Assembly: GCF_963675165.1 (NCBI RefSeq)
Contig: NC_087377.1
Span: 14,132,198 to 14,196,197 of the forward strand
Reading direction: 5' to 3'
Source of the DNA: Halichondria panicea
Taxonomy: Eukaryota; Porifera; Demospongiae; Suberitida; Halichondriidae
DNA length: 64,000 nt
In this document: one piece after another, positions 32,424 to 43,040 of the stretch
Layout of the letters: each line of letters begins with the position of its first letter
Numbering within the stretch: the stretch's first letter is position 1
Notes under the pieces: model-generated
What the model was told of the DNA's origin: nothing
Database searches by the model: none
What the model saw: only the letters and a program-made list of their open reading frames with translations
Position numbers and translations under genes: made by a program

Positions 32424-35067
32424 ATGATGCTGGTGAAACTATACTGTACAAGAGGCTTTGTAATCTGTTTTCTAAATTGGCTCTACTACTGCCAAGGTAT
32501 GTAAAATGCTGTATTGTTGGCTCCTTAAAATAACTTGCATTTATGGATTCTTAATAGGAACGTCAGTAAGTTTAATTACAGACAATGGAAAAGATACACT
32601 TTCTGGTCCGTACTGTCCAACAACTGTTAAACTTATCTGCAATGTTACGAATGTTGCTAATTTGCTATGGAGTTACAATAATGGCAGTAAAGTGGACATG
32701 ATAATTTTCGATTTTCAACCTGATCATAAAGTAACTTTCGACCCGATCACGACTGATTTTTTAGCATTTCCACTTGTCCAGCTAACACAGTTCAATGTAT
32801 ATAAAAACCAAAACAATAAGTCGCAGATTAATGCTTCAACTATTCTCACTGTTGATCTCTCAGAGCTCTACAACCAGAATATTAAATTACTTTCTTGTGG
32901 TTCTGCTGTAAATAAGGCAGTACCAGTGAATATCAGCATCTTGCAGCCAACATTTCCTTCTGTTAGCTCCCAAGTTTATACAGCTGTGATCATACGTTAT
33001 GAGTCTGGACTTGTATCTAGTGTAGATGTATTATGGAGGAAATTTCAGGTAGGTGGTATAGATAATTAATAAATATAGATGTTCATTCCATGCACTATAT
33101 GGGTTGTATAGCAACCAGATTGTCCTGAATATGAAAATTCTCAAGAATACCTCATGAATGTCACTGGATGTGGGTGGACATGGACCAACCACAGCACCTG
33201 TCAAGATACTATTTGCTCATCAGTTTTCAGTAATTGCACAAAGTATGTGAGAGAAATTACACTACAAACCAAGATCGCTGACATTGAGAGTAAACAAGTA
33301 GTCTATTCCACATCTGTAGGTGAGAGCTATAACTTGGTATAGTATGTATTTCAACCGTTTTTACAGATTACTATAATCAATATTTCCGACCTGCTGTTAA
33401 TCAGTCTTCAAGATGCCAAATTCGTGTTCAGTGCTCAACTATTAGATATTTTAGAGGGAATCAAACGTGTACCATTCGATACACTACAGATCCGGATTAT
33501 GGTAATCTATCAAATCCTATCACAACTCTAGTTGGCACAGCACCTGTCTCACTTTCACTTACTACTCCTGGTACTGTGTACTACTTTGAGTTCTCTGTGT
33601 TGATGAATGATACCTTGTTGATTGTGGAAAGAATGGAGTACATGATTACAGGATCGGGAGGTATGAGTATATAAAGTAGCAACTGCTTTTGTGAGCAAGA
33701 GTCGTATAATTATAATGACAAATAATTATTTGCAATTGTATACTAAATTCCGATTACTATTGAGAATTAATTCTCACCTCTTACCGGCCTACAGAGTTAT
33801 TCCAGCTGGGTGTAAGAGAGGGTGCTATCCTTACTATTGTATCATCATTCTTAGGATGCTTTATTGTGCACACTACAATGACACTGTGCCTGTTAATAGC
33901 TTGGAATGCTAACGGTGAGTACATATCGTCACTACATGAAGCTAAGGCCACCCTCTTCATGCACAGGTGTTCATACAATATCCCGATTGAATGTGTTCAT
34001 CATTACTAACAAACGCATTCAAATCTCGATAACACTGATCCTCTTCATGCTGTTTATTGGATGTAGCACTCTGTTGACAGCCTTTGCCATTATTTCAAAT
34101 GGTACGTATTGCATGGAAGATCAACTCTCATTTGCAATACTTTCTGTGTTTATTTCATTACAGATGTGTGTTTCACAAACCAACAAGTTCCCAACAGTTT
34201 GCTTGATGCAATGTTAGTAATTTCATGTGTTGGGATAGGAATCCTTCTCCTCTATTGGGTCTTCATAACATACAAAGTATATAAACAGCGCACTAAAGGT
34301 AATTTGGAGAGTGAGCAAATCATGGACCAATGTTTTATTTTTCATGCTTTTTTATTTTGTGTATATAGGAACTAAAAACAAGCTTGAAAACAAATCTCAT
34401 TGTAACTATGCTCTTAGCCTGAACATCAATTCAAAAACAGTTCAATATAACGGTCAAGAGTCATCCAAGGTGATAATCTAGACAGAATTTAATTTATACA
34501 TTTGCATTTGCTATTCAGAAGACACCTGGTTCTCAAGAATGCCAGCATTTGGAAAATATGCATCCTGATGTCGTTGAGAAAATGGTTCCAATGCAGAAGA
34601 AGCCTTCGAATGGCAGCCAGCTAATGACGACACCTAGTAGGAAATGTCCACCCTCTACACTTCCCAAACAAAGAAAGTCAGGTCAGCATTCCAACACTGT
34701 TTTGTACGATGAGGTTGGTTTAGCGAAAATCAAAGGCAATGTCTCGGATATGAAAGAAGTTGAGTTGAAAGCTAACGAGTCTTACGGGCACACAGTCAAA
34801 AGGTTTTCAACTGCCAAGAGCAACGTGGCTGCTTGTCCACTATGTTTGTCTCCAGGCAGCAAAATCCAGCAAGATTTGTCATTAAATCATCAGTACAGCG
34901 ATCTCAAAGTGACACCAAAGAACGAGCATCCTAAGCAAAGTACTATTGAGCAAGAGCAGATAGAGTTGAAGTCTAATCAGTCATATGGTCAGCTAACAAG
35001 TGCTGTTGGTCAGATAGGGGGATGTGAACCACTGCACGAGTACGACTATATATACGTGGACCCCTAG
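32424..35067 (+). CDS. Intact type B receptor: Ig-FN3-FN3-like, three helices, tyrosine-rich tail
   Basis: Nine exons: 32424-32496, 32558-33048, 33112-33319, 33367-33660, 33795-33914, 33967-34101, 34164-34298, 34369-34469 and 34519-35067. They add up to 702 codons with no stop, and GT/AG sites fit everywhere. Residues 1-24 are a signal peptide. 25-188 are Ig-like (CPTTVKLIC, LLWSYN, LLSCG, but no DxYxC) plus the first FN3 strands. 189-257 are the rest of the FN3, with six Cys. 258-355 are a second FN3-like region (YYFEFSVLM). Helices lie near 364-391, 414-436 and 457-479, which would place the tail inside the cell. The tail has LYDEV (Tyr about 582), NESYGHT, HQYSDL, NQSYGQL and YDYIYVDP, and a PPSTLPKQRK proline/basic patch. 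Probably a cell-surface signalling receptor; ligand unknown. The downstream neighbour is a convergent type C gene. Confidence 0.85.
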
Positions 35068-36242
35068 TAACTCACAAGACAATTCCCTAAATAACTGCCA
35101 TGTAGCAAACTGTAACATATTTGAGTGCATTGCGTTTTATGATAATAATTATTATTATTGGGTATAGTTCCGATCACGTTGATATAAGTTTTAGATTATG
35201 AATATGCCACATAAAATAATACTATAGAATAGCTAGAATTAACTAATTATACAGTACAGTAATTATTTGTCCGTTTCAAACACCCACATGCATCATATAC
35301 CCTCACCCCTGCCATACCTTCACCACACAAACACGACAACACACACACCCTCACATGTCGACCCAAGGAAACGTGGCATATTGTTTTCTAAGGCATTAAT
35401 GGCTTGCGAAAAGAAGGTCAAATACATTATGGCCAGGAGAAATGTCACAACCCATCATTTCCCACTCTTTTGCACCGTTCCCTGCATGCATGAAAATATT
35501 GTATATTCACTTAATAATGAATATTGTTGTCTGCTAGTTAGTCAGAGTATGATTATATCAATATTCAGCCATCAGTCCCTCACAAAATAATGCACTGCAG
35601 ACTTTTCAATTTTCTGGTGCAGGCCTTCATTGCACCATGTACATCACACGATGAACGTCTGTACCAGTCCTATATATATATACAGCTACACCAAAATTGA
35701 TGGAAAAAGATCCAGCTGCAGCAATACCGCTACCTATATCACTTTTTTGCTACTAGAGCGATATATATACACTAGTGTCTATATATAATTATGACCGTCC
35801 GAAGTCTGTCTGACAATTCATGGCCAATAATTATTCTGGATTATCGTCAAACCTATTTTAGTAGCTGGTATCTCTGCTGCAGTTGGTTTTTGTTTTTTTA
35901 TTCAACTTTGGTGTACAGCTGTAGAACAAGCAGGCCTTCATTATGATGTACAAAAGTTGACTGTGCAGGTTATTTTGTGAGCGTCTGATTTTTAGAGACA
36001 GTCGATTATTGATAAGCTATACTCTAGCTTCATGCCGTAAAGGTTAAGCATCAGCATACACAAACCAAATTGGATTTGAATCGGACTTAATTAGTATAAA
36101 AAGGCACATTTGCAGCCGGTCCTATGTATTATTCTCATCAGCTTAAAATTAAGGCTTTGAACAATTAAGTCTGTCCTTCAAGCTGTAAATAATTATACAG
36201 ATTATATAGACCATGTCCCTATACGCGTACCATTCCTTAAAC
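35068..36242. other. Intergenic part of the duplicated block
   Basis: No gene. Matches 26275-27415 closely. Lacks about 70 bases (including one inverted arm) present in the first copy at 26845-26915. Confidence 0.5.
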
Positions 36243-36246
36243 ATGT

Positions 36247-36390
36247 GTTACCCATTAGATTCTATGCTGCTAAGATCACCTCTGCCCTCGGGTACCTATA
36301 TATACACACATTCAATATCTATTGGAATCTAAAGCTTGAAAACATCCTGCTGGACGCTAACAGTTTCATCACACTTTCGAGTACATGTAT
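36247..36390 (+). pseudogene. AGC-family protein kinase exon relic, copy 2
   Basis: Same as 27421-27567: RFYAAKITSALGYL and LKLENILLDANSF, with YWNLK where YRDLK is expected. The frame extends slightly further before a stop. It was duplicated with the block, so the kinase loss of function predates the duplication. Confidence 0.8.
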
Positions 36391-36739
36391 ATTATTTAAA
36401 ATAACGTTAACAGTGAGCATAATCTTACGTTTTGTTATTTCTCTATAATTATAGTGTCTGCCTGTCTGGGATCAATTCAAGAGCTCGCATTGAAGAAGAT
36501 TGTTAATGAATTATAAACCATTAAATAAATTTTAAAAGAGAATTTTGAGTATAAAACTTATGAGATGTGTATTGAACAAGCATTGTTACTATGTATGCAA
36601 GTGTGTTGTTCAAAATTGACAAAGCGTGAGGTACTATACAATAACTATTGATATAACTGGTTCATTGTTAACTTGGAGAGTTTGTGACACTGCATGCATG
36701 TGCTGATAATTATGTGTTAAGAGGTTTACTTATGAGACT

Positions 36740-38227
36740 CTATTTACAATGTCCGAACAGTTCATTGTCAACGTAATCATACTCCACTCTCTTATCCAGG
36801 TCAGAAGTTTCTCTTGCCAAACCATACGAATGATTCGTTTCCATTTTCACCTTTGTAGCTCCACTACTTCTCACTTCACCATACGACAAGTTAGCTTTCA
36901 ATTTCATCTCTTCATCTGGTCGTGAACGTTGCTTCTTTGACTCTACATAAGACTCGTTAGGAAATAACTTTTCACTCGGTTTTGTAAAAACACTAGTTCG
37001 TTTTATTGGATCATCGGCCTCACAATAGGAGTGAGTCAGGTCTTCATTTTGCTGTTGTGTTTCTTGATTCGAATAGACAACCTCCTGATCAATTTCCCTT
37101 GACTCTTGTATTCGTATTTCCGGTGCAGTCTCTCTCGGTTGCACTTCAGTCTCCGTTTTTGTTTTCAATTTTAATTTTTTCAGCAGAATATAGTATACAC
37201 CAACTCCCATGACGAAACCGAGTACAGAAGAGAATATGAATACAACAATTGTAGTTGCTACGGTCACTCCGATAGATACAACTCCATTGGAACTGCTGTC
37301 TGTCACTGAAAGTACAACTGATGTTAAAGGCTCATGCATTAATAGAACTCACCAATAAAAACATTTTCTGTGACAGGATCACTTCTCCCCACGTCGTTAA
37401 TAGCTCCAACACGTAGTTACCATCTCCGGAGTGAGGGACAGTGAATGTGACCCTGCACACCATTGTACAGTCACCACCACTAGTTGTTAAGATTTGACGA
37501 TCATCACTCCCAGTTAAGGTGATCTCATAGCGGATTTGCTGTCCATAATGAGGGCATACCGAAACCTACAAGGAAATATATGGATGTGTATAGTGCCCTG
37601 GCCAGTGACTCAGTGCTATAATGAAATGCATGCATAGTAAAATCAATAGCTTACTGGTGGTTCCCATGAAATTAGTAGCAGAATATAAGCAGAAAAGTCA
37701 ACAGATGTTTGAATATTGAATTGTTGAGGGTCTTTTGGTTGTGACTGTTGTCTTATCTGAATATCAATAGGGATCATCTGGTAGTTTGCTGGATCTCCGC
37801 ATCTGATTTCATTAATGTGCTGATCCACAATCGGTGAGATGTCGAGAGTAAGAGTGGAAGAAAAGTTTCCGTAAATTGGGTTAGCTCCATTTTGTGAAAC
37901 TGCTCTCAACGCAACAGAAATGAAGGCTGAATTCAATTCAATTTGAGTGGAGGTCACGCTGTCAGGGTAAAATGAATGAATTTCTTTGTTAGTGACATTG
38001 TAACTCCAACGCAAAGTAGTGAGCTGCACTCCTTCACAGAACAGTCTGACAGTTCCAGGACAGTGCTCACCAATTAGACTTGCTCCTCCCTCAACAGTCA
38101 GAGAAACACCTGCAACATGATTGCATGTAGCTGATCACAATAAACAAGGGATCTTACTCATTGCTCTGCTTTTTCCAACAGTGAAGGACAATAAAACAAT
38201 ATGCATTAACAACTGAAGTACTCCCAT
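36740..38227 (-). pseudogene. Type C receptor, single frameshift in FN3
   Basis: Exons on the minus strand: signal peptide 38158-38227 (MGVLQLLMHIVLL), Ig-like plus FN3 start 37655-38109 (HCPGTVRLFC, LRWSYN, RCGDP, ISWEPP), FN3 second half 37353-37565, and helix plus tail 36740-37317, separated by a 35-base intron. The FN3 exon lacks 7 bases near 37400 that its paralogue at 28580 keeps (a further 6-base difference is in frame). This shifts the frame ahead of the helix. Otherwise it is complete. The tail (about 160 residues after the YYILLKKLKLK stop-transfer) has VVYSNQ, HSYCEA, NESYVE, LSYGEV (fits the ITIM consensus), NHSYGL and EYDYVDNEL. It could be a null allele of a working gene. Confidence 0.8.
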
Positions 38228-38514
38228 CTTACTTGAGGTAGACTATACTTAACTTGCTAACTGGATGTTCCAAAATTCATGAGAGTTTCCCAAAAACATG
38301 TGATTCAATTCACAGGTGCATGCAGTTTATTTTAATTCATGCACCTATCAATTACTGATGTGAGTTATATTTATGAGTGAATAGCTGAAGAAATAACAGT
38401 TGCACAAACTTCAATTGCTTTCTACACGGTTATGATGAATTATATATAAAGTATACACACTAGTAAGCAACAACACACAGCATGTCCTTGATTTGTATTT
38501 ATAAGTTAACACTG

Positions 38515-38622
38515 CATGGTCCATAAGCTTGGTTAGAGTTCATTTCAATTATTTCTTTGGGTGACACCTCCTCATAAATAGGAACAGCTGGTACAGTGGG
38601 TCCTTGTCCTTCAGCTGCCTAA
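38515..38622 (-). pseudogene. Receptor tail scrap
   Basis: Minus-strand remnant of the tail found at 29600-29700 (VYEEV-like IYEEV, then NQAYG). The rest of that gene is missing here. It marks the end of the duplicated block. Confidence 0.7.
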
Positions 38623-39299
38623 TTCTATGAAAGTATAAGTTTTCTATTCAAACTGTCTCTTGCTATTATTATTCTTATTTAATAATTATGATGACAATTC
38701 TCGTAACAATAATATACATATATTTAGTTTCAGTGTATGAACTGTTTGTAAATACTACTGTCTTAGAAAGCGAAGTCTAACATGTGTATAACATGTGTAT
38801 AACGTGGTATAATTATGCATGTTATGCACATTATACTGGTATTGAAAGAATACTGACTATCAAAACAATGACATCATAACTGAAATAGTAAGACAATGCA
38901 CGAAACTGATTCACATTATACTTATTTATACTAGATTATGGTGGTAATTTGTGACTTTATACATCACTCTATGCAATATAACATGTGTATAATGTGTATA
39001 GAACCATGTAAAACCTCTGTGTGTATAACATCCTAAAGTATAAATGGTATAAATAGCCAATCCTGCACTGTATCACATGTAAAGCCAGCCTCTCATAGCA
39101 AAGTTTTCTATTGGGGTATCTCTGGCTATTGAAAGTTAGTGACAATTCTCATAAATAATGGCAACAATTAGTTTCAGTGTATGGAAAGTTTGTGACAATT
39201 CTTGTTAATGGCAACAATTAGTTTCAGTGTATGTGCATGATTGCACTGTGATTCAGATAATGGTCAATTCAGCTCAAATCAGTGGATGGAATACTATCT
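38623..39299. other. Type A 3'-flank repeats; no gene
   Basis: Two tandem copies of the flank unit with GACAATTCTCGTAA/GTTTCAGTGTATG lie at 39120-39240. Several TAACATGTGTATAA repeats lie at 38790-39010. No exon. Confidence 0.5.
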
Positions 39300-40887
39300 C
39301 AGTGGCGTAGCCAGAGGGGGGCAGAGGGTGCTCCAGCACCCCCCTCTGGCCTCAGACTCTGCTCCACAAGTTCCTTAGCTAAGCTACATGTAGCTAGCTA
39401 GCTTATCTCTTTCCTTGGCAATCTGTTGTAGAAATTACAACAATGGGTAAGGAATCGTTATGATGAATTAGATGAAGTTGTATGTGAGCTCCTCCTGACA
39501 AACAAACTGTAGTCTAGGTAACCGCCTTATCAGTCAAGTAGGCTAAAAATCTGTGTCCTTTGATGTAAGCTTTGATGTCTCTTTGTGCATATGTAGTTAT
39601 AAAAAAAAAAAAAAAAAAGAAACCTTTGACTAGCTAGGAAGAGTAGCAGCAGTAGTAGTAGGAAGAGTAGCAGTAGCAGTAGTAGCAGTGCAAGCAGGAC
39701 TAGACTAGATTAAAAAGTTGGTGGAAAGAATAACTGACCGTTTGGACGTCACCTGGCTGCCAGACTTTCATCTGGACTCTTCCCCCTGAGTAGCTGGCCT
39801 TTCTCTAAGCCACAAAACTGAGCAAGAAGCTGAAGAAGCAGCTAGACAGAGACATGTACCTAGCCTTGAGAATTGTGAGGCGTGGCTCAACTAGTTAGCC
39901 CAGCCCAGAGGAATTGTTACCGTGGGTACTGAACAACCGTAGAAGTAGGGCTACCCCTGGCTTTACTGAATTAACTAGCTGTGTCTGCTGTCTAGTTGGA
40001 CCAGATTTAGCTAGATAATGGGGTAGAGAATAGTTGAGCGGTGCTGTGTGTAGCTTGAACTGTACTGGCTGGCAAGAATCTAGTAAGCACCCTATGCACT
40101 GATAACTCGTCAGAATGGAGGGTATGTTCTAGGGATCTGGACAGCTGTACATCCAAAGGAGCCAGGGAGTGCCAATCATCTTCTCCCAGTCTCTGACACG
40201 CTAAACAAAAGGAGCTAGAACTGGGAGTCCCAGCTAGAATTGCTAGCCGGATCTAGACTAATAGAATGACATGGAGGCGTGGTGAGGCCGGATCCACACT
40301 AATTGATCGACCTAAAGACGCTCCTGTTCCAGATTTCACGAATGGCAAGGAAAGGGTTATATGAGAAAACTAGAGCCGCGATCAACTCAAAACTCCACCT
40401 CCAACTAGCTAGCTCCACCTCCAAATTTCATTCCAGCCAGTGCACATGCGCAAAGCCACGTGGGCTGAGCAGACCAAGGTCCCCCACAGAGTTGCAGACT
40501 ATTCAGCAGCTATCACCATCATCATCATGTCACTCTTTCAGTTGAGCCCAGTTCACAGAGCAGCACTGCAAAACTGCAAGTGGCTTGCCACCCTGTCCTG
40601 CTAATTCACAAGCAGAACCTGGTTAGCAGCTGCATGATTTAATTAATTGTCACAACTCAAAACAATGCATTTTATAGGACATAATTCAGATGAAGATGTG
40701 GCTTAACCACCAGTACCCTCAAAGCAGCAGTACCCTCATTTTTTTAGCCAGATTGCGTTAGAATCAATCTCAGAGCATGTAACAACAAAAATTTTCTATG
40801 CGTATTTTGCACCGCTGGAGCGCACTGGTAATTCAGACAATCCATTCATCCAGCACCCCCCTCTCTCAAATCCTGGCTACGCCCCTG
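39300..40887. mobile_element. CGTAGCC-end transposon carrying a nested element
   Basis: Terminal repeats CAGTGGCGTAGCCAG and CTGGCTACGCCCCTG. Five-base duplication TATCT at 39295-39299 and 40888-40892. The uninterrupted target is seen at 14800-14815. Subterminal GCACCCCCCTCT boxes occur at both ends. The interior holds the TTAT-flanked element 39407-40356. The remainder (40357-40860) has no transposase. Its right end lies only about 70 bases from the stop of the intact type A gene, inside the likely 3' UTR. Confidence 0.85.
39407..40356. mobile_element. TTAT-duplicating DNA element, copy 2 (inverted, shorter)
   Basis: 950 bases between TTAT at 39403-39406 and 40357-40360, with ends CTCTTTCCTTGGCA and ATGGCAAGGAAAGGG. 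It is the reverse complement of 18824-20419 but lacks about 320 internal bases near its left end and the 308-base MITE. A poly-A run lies at 39601-39618. Confidence 0.85.
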
Positions 40888-40957
40888 TATCTGACTCGTC
40901 AAATGTATCACAATAATAATAATTGGCTGGAATATTAGTGTAACACAGTCATGTTTT

Positions 40958-42474
40958 TCATACTCCTAATGGTCCATACGCCTGGTTAGTGTTCAGTTCA
41001 ATCTCCTCTTTAGGTAACACCTCTTCATAAACAGGACCAGCTGATGCAATGGGTCCTACGTTAGCTTGTCCTTCAGCTGCCGGGGAAAACACTGCCTTCT
41101 TACGAGAGGAAAGGTGCATCACTAAGAGTCCAGAGAGGAATCCAAGGAGTGTTGCCATTAAGAATGTTATTCCTGTGCTCATTCCTGTAATCTCAGCAAT
41201 TGATAACGAGTGGCCATCTTTCTCTGATACACAAGACGTATTGATATGAACTGATTCGTTAGTAATGGGTGCTGTACATTGAGGACAAAATTATAATAAT
41301 TCAGAAGCTATCTTGTGTAAGACACCTTCGCAATGCAGGTCAGCAAGATTAGGCACCCACTCTCCTCTTCCTAAAACTTGAACACAAGTTGCTGTTCTTG
41401 GGTGACTGGGAAGTAGACTATCGTCACACTGGAGCACAATCTTTGACCCCTCCATTAAACCAGATTCAGCAGATAAAATTCTAAGGCTCTCGTTGATAGG
41501 AGTAGAAGGAGTATCACACACGATAGCACCAGCTTGGGGATAAATGTATGGGGACCTAATTAAATATGGGTTATAATTATAAAGTAGATCTAATACCTGG
41601 TATGACGCCACTGTATGTAGTGATATTACTAGTCCCTATGCTGTTTCTAGCTTGAAGGGTGGCAACATAGATCCTGTTATTTCCAGTCACCAATACTTCA
41701 AAGGGGACAAAGCAAGTTGGTGTACATACACTACTGCTCACACTTTTGCTATAGCTTGTATTTTCATAGAGAAGGGAAAGATTGTAAAGGATCTCCTCCT
41801 GATATTGAGAACATTCAGCCTGCAAAGCAAATATGATGCAGTTGACTTGCGACAAAACCAATGCATTACAAACTTACGTATTGTTTCCAAGTGACAGCCA
41901 GTATAACCATAGAGGGGACAGATGATGTATTGATTCTTACACTGAAGTTGGAGACATCGGGCAGTGTTTCTTTTACTATTGAGATGTTCACCGAAGTGTC
42001 ATTGTTGTTTACTGGATCACCACAGCTGATTCTGTGTATTTCAGTGGCTATTTGAGAAAGTTCTAAAATAAGAATTAATGAGAAATTTGCAAAAACTTTA
42101 GAACTGTGCTGTGATACTTGAACAAGTTCGACAGATGCAGAGCCCAATGATGAATTGATAAAAACTTTTTTGGTACCATTCACACTATCCGACACAAACT
42201 TCTCAGAAGAATATGTGCTATCATTGTAGTACAACCTCCACTGTAGCAGTGTGAGGTCCACTCCCTCACAGAACAGTCTGACAGTCCCAGGACAGTGTTC
42301 ACCAACCAGACTCTCTCCTCCTTCAACAGTCAGAGAGACACTTGTAAACGCTAGGCCTATAATGATTTTGTCAGCTTATGTTCATAGCTAATATAACAGT
42401 ATACATTAAACAGTAATCTTACCAGTAAATGTCGAGAAAATTAGAAGAAGAACAAAGTAATGTACAGTGCCCAT
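40958..42474 (-). CDS. Intact type A receptor: Ig-FN3-sushi-TM, two-tyrosine tail
   Basis: Five exons on the minus strand: 42423-42474, 41878-42356, 41597-41819, 41326-41532 and 40958-41271. They give 425 codons, open throughout, with introns at phases 1, 0, 1 and 1. Residues 1-17 are the signal peptide. 18-177 are Ig-like (EHCPGTVRLFC, LLQWRL, ISCGDP) with the first FN3 strands (ILAVTW). 178-251 are the FN3 C-terminal half (YVATLQARNSIGTS). 252-320 are a sushi/CCP domain with its four Cys and GEWVPN. A helix lies near 354-374 (GITFLMATLLGFLSGLL), then RKK. The tail holds VYEEV (Tyr 402) and NQAYGPL (Tyr 419), 17 residues apart. Likely a surface recognition receptor signalling through SH2 proteins; partner unknown. 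The start was chosen from the signal peptide and splice phase. Confidence 0.88.
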
Positions 42475-42609
42475 TATTCTTTTCTATACAACCTGGGTAA
42501 ACTAATGTTAGTAAATTGCATGCAGTTTTTGGCAACAAAGATTCATTTCAGATTCAAATCAGGTGATTTGTCATAGGCTATATAAACTATATGCTATACA
42601 CTTTTTACC

Positions 42610-43040
42610 TGCAGTTACGATAGTACTTCGAGGCTGTCGAAAACAAGGATCCCCTTCACATTCCAATCGATATTTGCAAAAGGGAAGAGGTTCACAAGGT
42701 ATTGGGTATGGCTGAGTTTGGTTGTACAAATGAGGAAAAGGAACCAAAATTGAGACGGTAAAAGCTTGTTGCACCAATCTGCACGTGAATCGGGCGAGGA
42801 GCAAGAGATCTATAATTTTAATGAACGCAGGTGAAGAGCAGTGGATATTTACCATTCAAGTGGGAGATCAGTGATCTAGATAACTGCTGTGGTATGGGTT
42901 CAAGGATACCAATTAATAGCAAGGTATTTACTCAGAAGAAGAGGGAACCAAAATACCATGCTTGTGTATATACAGACTGACGCAGTCTCAAACTGGCATG
43001 TCATCAAAAGTGAGCTCAATTGGAATGCAACCTGACCCAC
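42610..43040. repeat. Dispersed repeat, copy 4
   Basis: Matches 10555-10960 and 17895-18290 (ACTTCGAGGCTGTCGAAAAC; TCAAGGATACC; AGAAGAAGAGGGAAC). It lies directly upstream of the 42.4 kb gene and may contribute to its promoter region. Confidence 0.6.

Larger units (their letters stand above)
33480..37580. repeat. Segmental duplication, copy 2
   Basis: Partner of 24600-28700 (see that entry), same orientation, about 8.9 kb apart. It carries the 3' part of the intact type B gene, the kinase relic and the type C gene's 3' half. Confidence 0.85.

Noticed and set aside
37340..37353. Start codon MHEPLTS for the type C tail reading
   Set aside because: These codons lie in a 35-base intron between a good donor (37352) and acceptor (37318). 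The exon joins the FN3 exon in phase 1.
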